Of a stretch of DNA of 64,000 bases, positions 9,593-19,404 are shown piece after piece. Origin of the DNA: Shewanella aestuarii (GTDB lineage: Bacteria > Pseudomonadota > Gammaproteobacteria > Enterobacterales > Shewanellaceae); contig NZ_BMOT01000002.1 of NCBI RefSeq assembly GCF_014647215.1, forward strand, positions 412,497-476,496, in the 5' to 3' direction. Position 1 is the first letter of the stretch. The number at the start of each line of letters is the position of its first letter. Under the pieces are notes generated by a model that had not been told where the DNA came from, searched no databases, and saw only the letters and a list, made by a program, of their open reading frames with translations. The translations under genes were made by a program, and so were the position numbers.

Positions 9593-9684
9593 TGCTAAAT
9601 TCTCCAAGCTGTTAGCCTAGAGTCACTGTAACTTGACTGAGCTGTACCAATACTGAATAAGTCTTTGGATTTGATGACAGAGGA

Positions 9685-9712
9685 TAAAGAAAAGGGCGCC
9701 ATAGGCGCCCTT
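9685..9712 (-). terminator. Rho-independent terminator of the M13 peptidase gene
   Basis: Perfect 9-bp inverted repeat AAGGGCGCC / GGCGCCCTT with a 3-nt loop; on the minus strand it runs into TTCTTTATCC. Confidence 0.85.
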
Positions 9713-9732
9713 GGTGATCTATAAGCGAATGC

Positions 9733-11829
9733 TTACCAAATTTTAACGCGTGATTCAGGTGCGATATACATTTTATCACCTTCTTTCACGTCATAGGTTT
9801 GGTAGAACTCTGGCATATTTGATAACGCGCCAAGTGCACGGAAGTGACCTGGTGAATGAGGATCAGTTGCTACGCGGTTACGCATGGCTTCTTCTTTCAT
9901 TTTTACGCGCCAAATTTGGCTAAAGCCCATAAAGAAACGTTGATCGCCAGTTAGGCCATCGATAACCGGTGCTTCTTTACCGTTTAATGACATCTTGTAA
10001 GCTTTATAAGCAATCGTTACGCCTGATAAGTCACCGATGTTCTCACCTAAAGTAAGCTCACCATTGACATGTAAATCATCAAATACTTGGTAGCCATCAT
10101 ATTGAGCAACTAGTGCTTTACCTTTGGATTCAAACGCTTTTAAATCAGCTTCTGTCCACCAGTCGCGCATATTACCTTCACCGTCAAACTTAGCGCCCTG
10201 ATCGTCAAAACCGTGGCCCATTTCATGACCGATAACCGCGCCAATACCGCCGTAGTTAACAGCATCATCAGCTTCTAAGTTAAAGAATGGTGGTTGTAAA
10301 ATTGCCGCTGGGAACACAATTTCATTCATTGTAGGGTTGTAATAAGCGTTAACCGTTTGAGGAGTCATGTGCCACTCATCTTTATCGATAGGCTGACCTA
10401 ACTTAGCCACATTACGGTTATGTTCCACTACAGATGCACGTTTAGCATTACCGACTAAATCGTCAGCTTTGATTGATAGCTTGCTGTAATCCGCCCAATT
10501 TTTTGGATAACCAATTTTCGGGTTGAATTTAGCCAGTTTATCCTTGGCAGCTACTTTTGTGCTGTCGCTCATCCAGTCAAGTGATTCGATACTTGAACCG
10601 TAAGCACTGCGAAGATTTTCAACTAAACCTTCCATACGATCTTTCGCTTCAGGTACGAAGTGACGTTTAACATACACTTTACCGACCACTTCACCTAAGG
10701 TATTGCTGACCGCAGTCACACCGCGCTTCCAACGAGGTTCTTGCTCGGCTTGACCGTTTAAGGTTTTAGAGAAAAATTCGAAGTTTTCAGTGTCTAAAGC
10801 TTCTGACAAGTTGCTTGCAGCATGTGTCAGCGCTTGCCATGTCATGTAGGTTTTCCACGTTGCTAGATCATTGGCTTTAAGCACATCATTTAAGCCTTGA
10901 ATATAGCTAGGTTGATTAATAATGATATCTGCTTGCTTATCGCCACCTAAAGCTGCCAAGTAACCGTTCCAGTTAATATCTGGGGCTAAAGTTGCTAGCT
11001 CACTAACTTGATACTTGTTATAGGTTTTTGTGCTGTCGCGAGTTTCAACAACATCCCAATGCTTTTCCGCAATGGCCGTTTCAAGTGCTAATACAGTTTC
11101 AGCCGCCGCTTTACCATTTGGTAATCCAGCTAAAGTGAACATCTTTTCAATGTGTTCAACAAAGGCTTTACGGATGTTGACGAAGCGCTCACCTTCGTTA
11201 AAGTAATAATCTTTTTCTGGCAGGCTTAAACCGTATTGCCAAATGTGAGTCGCATAACGGGTTGAATCTTTTGCATCAACATTGATGTAGAAAGCCAGTG
11301 GCGTACCGCCGCCGTTGACTTGGTTTTCACCAAAAAATGTCACTAATTCATTTTTGTCTTTTAATGCAGCGATTTTATCGAATGTGGCTTGAAGAGGTGT
11401 AACACCTAATTTATTCAAGGTTTCAACATCCATGAATGAGCGATAAAGATCAGCAACCTTTTGCTCATCAGTGCCTTGTGTAAGTGAGTCAGATGCACTT
11501 ACATCTTCAATAATCGCTTTTACGTCATCACGGGCATTTTCACGTAGGTCATAAAAAGCACCAATGTTAGTACGGTCGCCAGGGATCTCAGCGCTAGTCA
11601 TCCAGCCGCCGTTAACATATAAATAAAAATCATCCTGTGGACGTACATTTTTATCCATATTGTCGAAAGTAATACCTGATGTTAGCGCTTTTTCTACTGC
11701 TGCGGCTGTGGCTGTTTTAGCCACATCAGCTGTTGCTACTGTTTCAGTGGTTGTTTTTGTATCGTTATTACAAGCGCTTAAGCCTGCGATTAGTGAAGCA
11801 CACAGCCCACCAATAACCAGTTTTTTCAT
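9733..11829 (-). CDS. pepO: M13 family zinc metallopeptidase, PepO-like lipoprotein
   Basis: A 698-residue neprilysin-family peptidase that should cleave oligopeptides in the periplasm or at the membrane. The start is ATG 11829, with AAGGGAAATAAC upstream; an ATG 33 bp earlier gives an implausible polar extension. The N-terminus is a lipoprotein signal (KKLVIGGLCASLIAGLSAC), and Cys follows the lipobox LSA. The catalytic centre is in the C-terminal third: NAYYNPTMNEIVFPA (substrate loop), VIGHEMGHGFDDQG (HEXXH zinc site) and GENIGDLSG (third zinc ligand, ENXXD). DPHSPGHFRALGALSN and the C-terminal IW also match the family. Length is normal. It is a single gene, terminated on its 3' side, with a long 5' intergenic region. 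Confidence 0.94.
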   Translation of the reverse strand: MKKLVIGGLCASLIAGLSACNNDTKTTTETVATADVAKTATAAAVEKALTSGITFDNMDKNVRPQDDFYLYVNGGWMTSAEIPGDRTNIGAFYDLRENARDDVKAIIEDVSASDSLTQGTDEQKVADLYRSFMDVETLNKLGVTPLQATFDKIAALKDKNELVTFFGENQVNGGGTPLAFYINVDAKDSTRYATHIWQYGLSLPEKDYYFNEGERFVNIRKAFVEHIEKMFTLAGLPNGKAAAETVLALETAIAEKHWDVVETRDSTKTYNKYQVSELATLAPDINWNGYLAALGGDKQADIIINQPSYIQGLNDVLKANDLATWKTYMTWQALTHAASNLSEALDTENFEFFSKTLNGQAEQEPRWKRGVTAVSNTLGEVVGKVYVKRHFVPEAKDRMEGLVENLRSAYGSSIESLDWMSDSTKVAAKDKLAKFNPKIGYPKNWADYSKLSIKADDLVGNAKRASVVEHNRNVAKLGQPIDKDEWHMTPQTVNAYYNPTMNEIVFPAAILQPPFFNLEADDAVNYGGIGAVIGHEMGHGFDDQGAKFDGEGNMRDWWTEADLKAFESKGKALVAQYDGYQVFDDLHVNGELTLGENIGDLSGVTIAYKAYKMSLNGKEAPVIDGLTGDQRFFMGFSQIWRVKMKEEAMRNRVATDPHSPGHFRALGALSNMPEFYQTYDVKEGDKMYIAPESRVKIW

Positions 11830-12337
11830 GTTATTTCCCTTGCATTTTAAGTTGCCCATCAATGGAGGCGAGGTGATTTATTATTTTTATCAAATTTTCA
11901 TAATGAAAGATGACATTATTATTTTTGTAACGGCTATGTTAAGGGCTTGTCATCCCTTAACACAAGTGAGTTGCTGGTTTTTTATCGGTTTATTTTGTCA
12001 CTAGGTGTAACGAAAAGTACGATTGTTGAAGCCGAGGAGCTTATTAGCACAAGATAATGTTTATCGATAAGTCACTGAATAAGCAAAAACGATATGCTCT
12101 GGAGATTGGTTACTTGCAGTGGATGTTAGCGAAAAATCGATGTTCGACGTTTAGTGTAAACATTTTTGATATAGGGCAATCGATTAATAACTTGGCATCA
12201 TGACGCATTTTAAGCCGTATTTATTGCCTGGGTTCTCGCTTTGGTCGAGCGCTAGCTACTTTAATACTGCTTAGTATCATTTCAATTTTTCATTTAAGCC
12301 CTCATAATATAACCAAATTAAATGGTGGGTATGGATT
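11830..12337. other. Gene-free interval upstream of pepO and rsuA
   Basis: About 500 bp between two divergent genes. A plus-strand frame that starts inside pepO and runs into it is judged a shadow. No RNA gene, repeat or clear operator was recognised; both promoters must lie here. Confidence 0.55.
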
Positions 12338-13030
12338 GTGCGTTTAGACAAATTTATTTGTGAAAGTACCGAGTTGACTCGTTCAATGGCTAAAAAAGCT
12401 TTACATCGCAGTGATGTGACCTGTGATGGTGTGGTCGTTAAAGATTCTGGCTTCAAAGTGACAGACAACACGGTTGTTCGATTAGAGGGACAAGTGATCT
12501 CTTTAGTGGGTGAGCGCTACATTATGATGCACAAGCCAGTAGATACCATCTGTTCTACCATTGATGAGGTGTATCCTTCAGTGCTGAGTTTAATGGATAT
12601 TGAGAAGGCCGATACATTACACATTGCAGGTCGACTAGATGCTGATACCACCGGGCTAGTGCTGATTACCAGTGACGGTCAATGGTCACACAAAATAACC
12701 TCACCTAAAAAAGATTGTGGCAAACGTTACTTAGTCGAGTTAGCCGAGCCCATTTCGGAGCAGTTAGTGTCGGTTTTTGCGCAAGGGATTGAACTACGTA
12801 ACGAAGACGGATTAACCAAACCTGCAGTATTGTCTATTATTGATAACCATAATGCCCGACTGACTATTAGTGAAGGTAAATACCATCAGGTTAAGCGGAT
12901 GTTTGCAGCCGTTGGTAATAAAGTGGTGACTTTGCATCGAGAATGTGTGGGTGAGATTGAGCTAGACCCCGACTTAGCACCAGGTGAATGGCGCCATTTA
13001 ACCCAAGCTGAAATTAACTCTATTGCTTAA
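12338..13030 (+). CDS. rsuA: Pseudouridine synthase RsuA (16S rRNA U516 type)
   Basis: A 230-residue enzyme that isomerises a uridine in small-subunit rRNA. It has an N-terminal S4 RNA-binding domain (RLDKFICESTELTRSMAKKAL), a linker, and a catalytic domain with the motif HIAGRLDADTTGLVLITSDG, whose Asp (in GRLD) is the catalytic nucleophile. KRYLVEL and EGKYHQVKRMFAAVG are further family motifs. The start is GTG 12338: it aligns with the normal RsuA N-terminus, and a nearby ATG at 12331 is out of frame. It is divergent from pepO and separate from the cytochrome gene. A second RsuA-family enzyme lies at 63.2 kb; this one has the closer match to the RsuA N-terminus. Confidence 0.88.
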   Translation: MRLDKFICESTELTRSMAKKALHRSDVTCDGVVVKDSGFKVTDNTVVRLEGQVISLVGERYIMMHKPVDTICSTIDEVYPSVLSLMDIEKADTLHIAGRLDADTTGLVLITSDGQWSHKITSPKKDCGKRYLVELAEPISEQLVSVFAQGIELRNEDGLTKPAVLSIIDNHNARLTISEGKYHQVKRMFAAVGNKVVTLHRECVGEIELDPDLAPGEWRHLTQAEINSIA

Positions 13031-13261
13031 GGTTGAGTTATTTTAATTTGATGATAAATTGTACTGAGTGTTGTGATAATGTAAATATCAACATGAGTTT
13101 ACAAAATAAAACTTAAAATTTTGATGTTGTTAGCGTTTTTGACATTATTTTTTGATATGTAGGCTAAAATAGTTATTAATAGATGGATTAAATGAGTGCA
13201 GTGAAGGTTGAGCTTTGGAACGCGTAATACTGACCTGCGCCTAAATGACTTAGGAGTATAT

Positions 13262-13498
13262 ATGAAATATTCAATCTTATTTGCTGCACTATTCTTTGCT
13301 GGTTCTGCTGCTGCTGTTGATTGTGTTGAATGTCACGAAAACGTAGACATTGCAGCACATACTGAAAATGAAGCAACTTTAGCTGTTTGTGCTGATTGCC
13401 ACGCCATTGGCGACGCGCATGAAATCGATATGGAAATGCACAGCACTGAGTTGACAATCAAAGAGTGTACTGATTGTCACGAGATGGAAAAAAAGTAA
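13262..13498 (+). CDS. Small periplasmic triple-CXXCH cytochrome c
   Basis: A 78-residue protein. Residues 1 to 18 are a signal peptide (KYSILFAALFFAGSAAA), so the mature chain is about 60 residues. It carries three haem c attachment sites: CVECH (21-25), CADCH (43-47) and CTDCH (69-73). Three further His residues at 33, 53 and 60 could be the distal ligands, giving bis-His haems. That is one haem per 20 residues, as dense as the small tetrahaem cytochromes of Shewanella. The start is at 13262, 5 nt after AGGAG; a longer in-frame start upstream would bury the signal peptide and is rejected. A role as an electron shuttle between inner-membrane quinol oxidation and periplasmic reductases is inferred from the family. 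A terminator follows. Confidence 0.85.
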   Translation: MKYSILFAALFFAGSAAAVDCVECHENVDIAAHTENEATLAVCADCHAIGDAHEIDMEMHSTELTIKECTDCHEMEKK

Positions 13499-13531
13499 TT
13501 TCGTCTATTGCGGCTTAGTTAGCAATGATTA

Positions 13532-13556
13532 AAGGTCTTCTTAGGAAGGCCTTTTT
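13532..13556 (+). terminator. Rho-independent terminator of the cytochrome gene
   Basis: 9-bp stem AAGGTCTTC / GAAGGCCTT with one G-U pair and loop TTAG, then six T residues, 33 bp after the stop. Confidence 0.88.
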
Positions 13557-13670
13557 TATTCATTAAAGTGAGCGAAAATATCTGCAATATACGACCGTCT
13601 AGAAAACTAAATGGTTTTAGCTGCTTTCTGATGGTCAGGAAGTTTGTTATGTAGATGATTTTATAAATAA

Positions 13671-13820
13671 CCTTATCTCGGGATAATTCATCCATATCAA
13701 AAAACTCTTTTAACCGCTAACGGCGTTAAATTTACTTGTAGTCGATTCCCTATATAACGCGAAAATTCGCCTTGTTATCAGTATAAAGGGTTATTTCCTA
13801 TAAGTTGTTGAAATTGAAGT
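13671..13820 (-). repeat. Dispersed intergenic repeat, copy C
   Basis: Inverted relative to copy A. Read on the minus strand it keeps the order TTGATATGGAT tail, CCGTTAGCGG, TTTAACG, CGCGTTATATAG, TGATAACAAGGCGAATT. It ends near CCTTATCTCGGGATAA at 13671, which matches the AAGCTGAGG end of copy A. Divergence is greater than between A and B. It lies in the 658-bp gap between the cytochrome and chemoreceptor genes, which holds no other recognised feature apart from the terminator. Confidence 0.7.
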
Positions 13821-14156
13821 TTAAAATTTATCCCCTTAACTCTGAACCCGAGTGGAGGTTAAATCTACTTTATCAACTGAACATAAAGTCATGAATAGCA
13901 CAACCATACACATGGCTCCCTCTATTACTTATTTTTGAGTAGTGAAGCAATTAATTGCAGCTAGCATTGTTTAATCTTCAGTTTTAATTTTGTTTGCCGA
14001 TATTACATTACAGGGCATTTTTTATAAGTCGCCGATAAACCTATTAATAATCGAAAAATATTCATAAATTTTTAATCTTAATATTCGCTTACACACCAAA
14101 AAACAACTATATATTAACTATTACATTTTAAAAAAATCCAGAAGAAGGATTAGAGT

Positions 14157-16019
14157 ATGCAAATTCGTTCAAAGCTGATGTTGAGTGCTGTAGTGTCTAT
14201 TTCAGCACTGGTAGCAATGTTTGCGTTACAACAGTACTCTGCAAATGTTCAGCAGAAATTGTCAATTGCGATCACAAGTGTGATGGAGATTGAAAAAGAA
14301 ATATTCTCACTGAGAAAAGAAGAAAAAGATTTTCTTAGCCGACTTGATGTTAAATATATTGATAAACATCAACAGAATTCGGCCGATTTGTCGGTGCTAT
14401 TTGACCATGTTGAACAGGTCTTAAACGATAGAAATATTCCTACCAATGCGCTCGACGGTTTGAGAAATAGCGTCAACCTTTACCTTGACGCATTCAATGA
14501 TATTGTCAATTTGCAGAAAGAAATCGGCTTAACACCCAAAACAGGTTTATACGGGCAATTAAGAGAAGCCGTTCATAATGTTGAAACTATCTTGGATGCC
14601 AATGATGAAGATGCATTGTTGGTCATTATGTTGCAGCTTCGCCGTAATGAAAAAGACTTCATGCTTCGTAGCGACCTTAAGTACAACGACACCTTTAAAG
14701 AGAATATCGCTAAATTCAAGCAAGCCGTTAACAGCTCATATTTATCGTCGGATGTGAAGTCGCAGTTACAAAGCAATATTGATCAATACCAAAAAGATTT
14801 CCAGGCGTTGGTGAGTAAAAGAGAAGAGTTCGGGTTATCTGAATCCAGCGGTAAGATGAAGCAGCTTCGCGATGCAATTTATCAAACCGATACTGACAGA
14901 GAAGTACTACACGATCAAACCTTGGCTGAAATTCAAGAGGCTAAAGATAATGGTACTTATATCGGTGGGGGGATATTTTTACTGATTACTTTAGCCCTGT
15001 GTATTTTTACTTATTATATTATTCGTAGCATTATTGCCCCTGTTGAAAATATTACCCGAGTTATCTCAAGTATTGAGCAAACTAAGAATTTAACGATGCG
15101 TTGTGACACTTCCGGTGAGGATGAATTGTCACAAATAGCGGTGCATTTTAATAGCATGGTGGGATCGTTTCAGAACTTAATTGAGCAAGTGAATGAAGCC
15201 GTTGATGCTATGAATGACTCATGCCATGAGCTTTCAAAAAATGCCAATGTCGCTTCTGAAGGTGTGTTAAGGCAGTTGAATGAAACCGATATGGTGGCCA
15301 CTGCGATAACGGAAATGGGCGCTACCATTGATGAAATTGCTAAAAATACTGAGTTGGCAGCTTTAAAAGCAAGTCAAACACATGATAATGCTCGAAGCGG
15401 GCAAACGGGTGTAGAAGAAACTATCGCTAAAATCGAATTATTAGCCAGTCAGTTAAATGACTCTTCTAAAGTTGTGTCTGAGTTAGAGCAAGACAGTAAA
15501 ACCATTGGTAGTGTATTAGATGTGATCCGGGGTATTGCTGAGCAAACTAATTTGCTGGCACTAAATGCCGCAATTGAAGCAGCAAGAGCGGGTGAGCAAG
15601 GGCGAGGCTTTGCGGTGGTTGCAGATGAGGTGCGCAGTCTTGCAATGCGGACTCAAGAATCAACTGAAGAGATCGCAGGTATTATTAGTACCTTACAGAC
15701 ACGAACTCGTTCAATTGTGCAATTGATGGAAACCAGCCAAAGACAAGGTGCTGAAAGTGCTGAACAAGCAGCCAGTGCAGGTACATTGTTACGTCAAATA
15801 AACGATGATGTTACCAATATCATGGACATGAGTACTCAAATTGCTGCAGCAATTGAAGAGCAAAGCATGGTTGCAGCAGAGGTAAATAAAAACGTGGTAG
15901 TGATACGTGATATTGCCGATGAGTCATCGCATGCTTCTGAAGAGAATGCGGCGGCATCAGAAGATTTACGCATTCGTGCAGCAGGTTTACACAAGTCGGT
16001 AAGCATATTTAAAATCTAG
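14157..16019 (+). CDS. Methyl-accepting chemotaxis protein with HBM sensor domain
   Basis: A 620-residue inner-membrane chemoreceptor. TM1 is at about 8-28, and the periplasmic sensor covers about 30-270. TM2 is [20 protein letters not shown], then a HAMP domain (to about 345) and a cytoplasmic signalling domain with the conserved tip [20 protein letters not shown] and [18 protein letters not shown]. The sensor has the two signature repeats of the helical bimodular (HBM) domain: [17 protein letters not shown] and [17 protein letters not shown], about 110 residues apart. HBM receptors such as McpS bind TCA-cycle acids and related ligands, so a carboxylate ligand is plausible but not shown. A clean terminator follows. 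There are no che genes nearby; it is an orphan receptor feeding the central array. Confidence 0.92.
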   Translation: MQIRSKLMLSAVVSISALVAMFALQQYSANVQQKLSIAITSVMEIEKEIFSLRKEEKDFLSRLDVKYIDKHQQNSADLSVLFDHVEQVLNDRNIPTNALDGLRNSVNLYLDAFNDIVNLQKEIGLTPKTGLYGQLREAVHNVETILDANDEDALLVIMLQLRRNEKDFMLRSDLKYNDTFKENIAKFKQAVNSSYLSSDVKSQLQSNIDQYQKDFQALVSKREEFGLSESSGKMKQLRDAIYQTDTDREVLHDQTLAEIQEAKDNGTYIGGGIFLLITLALCIFTYYIIRSIIAPVENITRVISSIEQTKNLTMRCDTSGEDELSQIAVHFNSMVGSFQNLIEQVNEAVDAMNDSCHELSKNANVASEGVLRQLNETDMVATAITEMGATIDEIAKNTELAALKASQTHDNARSGQTGVEETIAKIELLASQLNDSSKVVSELEQDSKTIGSVLDVIRGIAEQTNLLALNAAIEAARAGEQGRGFAVVADEVRSLAMRTQESTEEIAGIISTLQTRTRSIVQLMETSQRQGAESAEQAASAGTLLRQINDDVTNIMDMSTQIAAAIEEQSMVAAEVNKNVVVIRDIADESSHASEENAAASEDLRIRAAGLHKSVSIFKI

Positions 16020-16041
16020 CCTTAATGGATAGTAAAATAAA

Positions 16042-16068
16042 AACCTAACTCATAGAGTTAGGTTTTTT
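16042..16068 (+). terminator. Rho-independent terminator of the chemoreceptor gene
   Basis: Perfect 10-bp stem AACCTAACTC / GAGTTAGGTT with loop ATA, then a T-run. Confidence 0.9.
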
Positions 16069-16133
16069 GTTTTTATTTCGGGCAGTGACTTAACTTAAAC
16101 TTGGCTAAAGTGACGAATAATTTAGATTTAACT

Positions 16134-16283
16134 AGCTAATATTCAATTGCTTATAGCACAAACTTGAACTGTGCATTGATAACAAAATGAGTTTACGCGT
16201 TAATAGCTAAACTGTTACAAGTAAATTCAACATAGTATCGGTGCAAGATACTATTGAATAAGCATTTATTCACCGAGCATAGG
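16134..16283 (+). repeat. Dispersed intergenic repeat, copy B
   Basis: Same orientation as copy A and clearly alignable along its whole length: GCTAATATTCAATT, TTGAACT, GCATTGATAACAA, TTTACGCGT, AATAGC, AATTCAACATAG and tail AAGCATTTATTCACCGAGCA. It fills the space between the chemoreceptor terminator and the rpiA stop codon. Confidence 0.8.
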
Positions 16284-16946
16284 TTACTTAGAGGTGACTG
16301 TTTTTACGCCTTCAGGTGTGCCGACAAGTAAAACATCTGCACCACGGTTAGCAAATAGACCGTTAGTTACTACGCCAACAATTGCATTGATCTTAGTTTC
16401 CATCACTTTGGGATCTAAGATTTTCATGTTGTGAACATCTAAAATAACATTACCATTATCTGTGATAACACCTTGACGATATTCAGGATCACCGCCTAAC
16501 TTAACCAATTCACGGGCAACGTATGAGCGTGCCATTGGGATCACTTCAACAGGTAGCGGAAAATCACCTAAAATTGATACTTCTTTGGTGTTATCAACGA
16601 TACAAATGAACTTTTTAGCCACGGCCGCAACGATTTTCTCACGGGTTAATGCCGCGCCACCGCCTTTAATCATATCCATACGGTCATTAATTTCATCAGC
16701 ACCATCAACATAAACAGCAATTTCAGAAACATTATTTAAATCAAAAACTTCAATGCCCAATTGTTTCAGTTTGGCGGTTGATGCTTCAGAGCTTGATACC
16801 GCGCCTTGAATATCATCTTTTATTGTCGCTAAAGCATCAATAAAGTGGTTAACCGTTGACCCTGTACCCACGCCAACGATTGTGTCTCTTTCGACATATT
16901 TCAGTGCTGCCCATCCGGCTGCTTTTTTCATTTCATCTTGAGTCAT
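16284..16946 (-). CDS. rpiA: Ribose-5-phosphate isomerase A
   Basis: A 220-residue cytoplasmic enzyme that interconverts ribose 5-phosphate and ribulose 5-phosphate in the pentose phosphate pathway. It shows the family's hallmark segments: [16 protein letters not shown] (phosphate loop), [16 protein letters not shown] (catalytic Asp pair), [14 protein letters not shown] (active-site Glu and Lys) and [11 protein letters not shown]. Length is that of E. coli RpiA. GGAATAGCCTA precedes the ATG. It lies 69 bp downstream of the MscS gene on the same strand, so read-through from the ATPase-MscS pair is possible. Confidence 0.97.
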   Translation of the reverse strand: MTQDEMKKAAGWAALKYVERDTIVGVGTGSTVNHFIDALATIKDDIQGAVSSSEASTAKLKQLGIEVFDLNNVSEIAVYVDGADEINDRMDMIKGGGAALTREKIVAAVAKKFICIVDNTKEVSILGDFPLPVEVIPMARSYVARELVKLGGDPEYRQGVITDNGNVILDVHNMKILDPKVMETKINAIVGVVTNGLFANRGADVLLVGTPEGVKTVTSK

Positions 16947-17015
16947 TAGGCTATTCCATTGGTGGCTTTAAAAAGAAGACTTTAAAAATTAGCAAGATTA
17001 TAACGCAACTTGTGG

Positions 17016-17822
17016 TTAAAACATTTGCTTGCTGTCATAAAATTGTGCATTTTTAAATGCATCTAATACCCGGACATTAATGTCACTAATAAATTTCTTT
17101 TCTAAACGCACATCCATCACATATGCCTTAACGGTAATGGTTTGTATATGCTGACCAAAACTGAATTCAGTTCCAAGAATGACATTAACGGGTTTATTCA
17201 AAAAGGTATAAGGCGAGCACTGGGTTGCTTCTTTAGCCAAAGCCATGGCTTTTTTATGATCAACATCTATGGGTAAGTTAAATTGAATTGCCACCATTTC
17301 ATCAAGGGCACCGCTATTCGCGTTTGATACAGCCGTTTTCAGGGCTTCGGCATTAGGCACCATGATGGTGTTGTCATCAAAAGTGCGTAGCCAGGTGACA
17401 CTCCATTCTAACTTAGTGACCTCGCCATAATGGCCACCTAAGGTGACCATGTCGCCAACACGATAGGGCGGGTTTAGCATAATAATAAAACCTGCAATCA
17501 TGTTTTTTGCGGGCTCTTGGGTGGCTAAACCTATGACAATACTGACAGACCCTATCATGGCTAATACCACGTTTTGATGTGGAGCAATAATTCCAACTAG
17601 GGTGTATGTGATCACTCCACCCCAAATAAATAACCGAATAAATGGGTATAACCTGCCCCAGAGTAATCGGTATTTAGGCAACTTGATGGTTAGCTGATCT
17701 AAACTCATTTTTATGCCGATTAGCATTACCCAAGCAAGGCCACATATCAGCATAATAAGGGTCATTTTTTCAAATGAAATAATATTGATCAGTGATTGCA
17801 AAGCATCTGTGCTGGATTCCAT
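17016..17822 (-). CDS. Small MscS-family mechanosensitive channel
   Basis: A 268-residue inner-membrane protein. It has about three transmembrane segments (18-37, 61-80, 87-106), the last leading into the pore-lining TM3: SIVIGLATQEPAKNMIAGFII. The cytoplasmic beta domain follows (NPPYRVGDMVTLGGHYGEV and the MscS signature LRTFDDNTIMVPN), then an alpha/beta C-terminus. The family opens under membrane tension in hypo-osmotic shock. The start is supported by GGGAG just before the ATG. It begins 21 bp after the stop of an AAA-like protein on the same strand, so the two are probably co-transcribed. It has the minimal MscS size without extra N-terminal domains. Confidence 0.88.
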   Translation of the reverse strand: MESSTDALQSLINIISFEKMTLIMLICGLAWVMLIGIKMSLDQLTIKLPKYRLLWGRLYPFIRLFIWGGVITYTLVGIIAPHQNVVLAMIGSVSIVIGLATQEPAKNMIAGFIIMLNPPYRVGDMVTLGGHYGEVTKLEWSVTWLRTFDDNTIMVPNAEALKTAVSNANSGALDEMVAIQFNLPIDVDHKKAMALAKEATQCSPYTFLNKPVNVILGTEFSFGQHIQTITVKAYVMDVRLEKKFISDINVRVLDAFKNAQFYDSKQMF

Positions 17823-17843
17823 TCTAACTCCCTTTACTGCTGG

Positions 17844-19091
17844 TTATAGACTAAATAGCTTGTTGTGATTAACCAAGTGGACTGCCACAATTTGGGTTAA
17901 TGCAGGGGTAATTTGATAATAATGGCGCACAAAATCTTCTTCACAGTACTGAGGAATAATTAACCCTTGGCGACTTAAAAACTCTAATGTTAACGAACTC
18001 TTTTCAACAGAAATGTTGAAAATAATACTCAAATTTTCAACGGTTAACCCGCCGTGAATATAAATTTCGGCCAGTGCAAATAGTGACTCTTCATCTAAAC
18101 AACTTAAAGCTTTGGTATCGACCGAAATAATATCAGTAGAGGGCAGCTTACTTAGCTGCTTGATGCCTTGGGTGGCAATCGATCGCTTTAATAGTAATAA
18201 GGCCAATTTCGGATGACCCTGACTATTTGCTACCAAGGTTTTACTGTGTTCTTCAATCGCCGTTAATTCAATATCTAATGGAGCAGCTTTCGCCGTATCA
18301 TCCAAGGTTTTTATTGCGCTTTGTGCGGGTAACGTTATCCCTAAATCAGCTAAATGTAAGCTTAAAAGCGTATGCATGGCTGGTTGATTAAGATAAGCAA
18401 GATGTACCACCGTTTTAAAAAAATGGCTTATTTGGTATAGAGACGATAGTCGCTGCCAAACATATGTTTCACACCCCATAATCCAACAATGCTTTTGACG
18501 AGTTTCCATTAAAATCGTAGCTAAGGTGACTAATGCTTGATAGTTACCCATGCGCCTCAGCATTAACTTATGCATGTCATCAATAAAAATGATCTTTGCG
18601 GGTTGAGCATTAATCAAGCTTATTGCATCGGTAATTGACTGGGGATCATCATTAATATCAAAGCAACTAAATAAGCTAGATATCGCTTCTTTTGTGGATA
18701 AGGGGGCACGATAAAAACTTAGCCACAAAATAGGTTCAGCAGCTGCTTGGCTGTGAATAATGTTGTTAATGAAATGGCTTAGACCAGCACCAAATGGGGC
18801 TGTGATGGCACTCAGTTCACCTTGCTGTTTTCGCCATAATTCAATGGCATTGCTTATTTGCTCCATAGCGAGTTCACGCCCTAAAAGCGGACTGATGTTA
18901 TCTTTATGTATTACATAGGGTTGCTGCTTTAATTGCCCCCTAGTGCCATGGTGTGAATAAGTTTGCGCAATCGCTTTTAAAGACAGCTTGTCACTGGGTT
19001 CTGTTTCAATTTGTTGTGGCGCGAACAGCGTTTTTATTTTGTTGATTAATTGCTGCCAGTGAGTCGTGATGGCATTGATCGTTACAGCCAT
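17844..19091 (-). CDS. AAA-like protein with degenerate Walker A, paired with MscS
   Basis: A 415-residue soluble protein with the layout of ORC/ExeA-type AAA proteins. An N-terminal region precedes LLGRELAMEQISNAIELW (box-VII-like lead-in, about 69-87) and a P-loop region ITAPFGAGLSHF in which the invariant Lys is Leu 104. A clear Walker B follows (KIIFIDDMHK, 166-175), then a sensor region and a C-terminal winged-helix-like segment (LTVENLSIIFNISVEKSSLTLEFLSRQGLI, given in pieces, about 348-378). With the Walker A lysine gone, ATP hydrolysis is doubtful; nucleotide sensing or a purely structural role is possible. It lies immediately upstream of a MscS channel with a 21-bp gap. No function is known to me for this pairing. 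The family placement is moderate; the pairing is directly seen. Confidence 0.6.
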   Translation of the reverse strand: MAVTINAITTHWQQLINKIKTLFAPQQIETEPSDKLSLKAIAQTYSHHGTRGQLKQQPYVIHKDNISPLLGRELAMEQISNAIELWRKQQGELSAITAPFGAGLSHFINNIIHSQAAAEPILWLSFYRAPLSTKEAISSLFSCFDINDDPQSITDAISLINAQPAKIIFIDDMHKLMLRRMGNYQALVTLATILMETRQKHCWIMGCETYVWQRLSSLYQISHFFKTVVHLAYLNQPAMHTLLSLHLADLGITLPAQSAIKTLDDTAKAAPLDIELTAIEEHSKTLVANSQGHPKLALLLLKRSIATQGIKQLSKLPSTDIISVDTKALSCLDEESLFALAEIYIHGGLTVENLSIIFNISVEKSSLTLEFLSRQGLIIPQYCEEDFVRHYYQITPALTQIVAVHLVNHNKLFSL

Positions 19092-19404
19092 AATATTATC
19101 CGTTTGATAAACTCATCCATGAAAAGACTTAAGTACTATATAAAGAATAGCAAATCAAATAAGTCAATTAAGTGTAATGGGCTAGATAAAATAGACACTA
19201 TTACAATTAATTAGGTTAGTCATACTAAAGGGCGGAGGCAAATAGAATCGTCTTTTAATTAGCATAATTGCGTGTAAAAAAACAACGAATGTCGCTAAGT
19301 AAAGCTATTGTGATATTTAAGTAACATTTAAAGGTGTTTTTATGATTATTTGACTCGCTGAGTCATGATTACATAGCGTATACTTTATTTTATTTATTCA
19401 TTAA
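19092..19404. other. Gene-free divergent promoter region
   Basis: About 313 bp, A/T-rich, between the divergent AAA-like and PBP7 genes. No operator, repeat or small ORF was recognised. Confidence 0.5.

Noticed and set aside
11660..12004. Plus-strand open frame of 114 codons at the 5' end of pepO
   Set aside because: It is largely antisense to the pepO signal peptide region and lacks supporting signals.
13208..13261. Longer in-frame start for the small cytochrome
   Set aside because: It would place 18 residues before the signal peptide; AGGAG sits correctly for the ATG at 13262.
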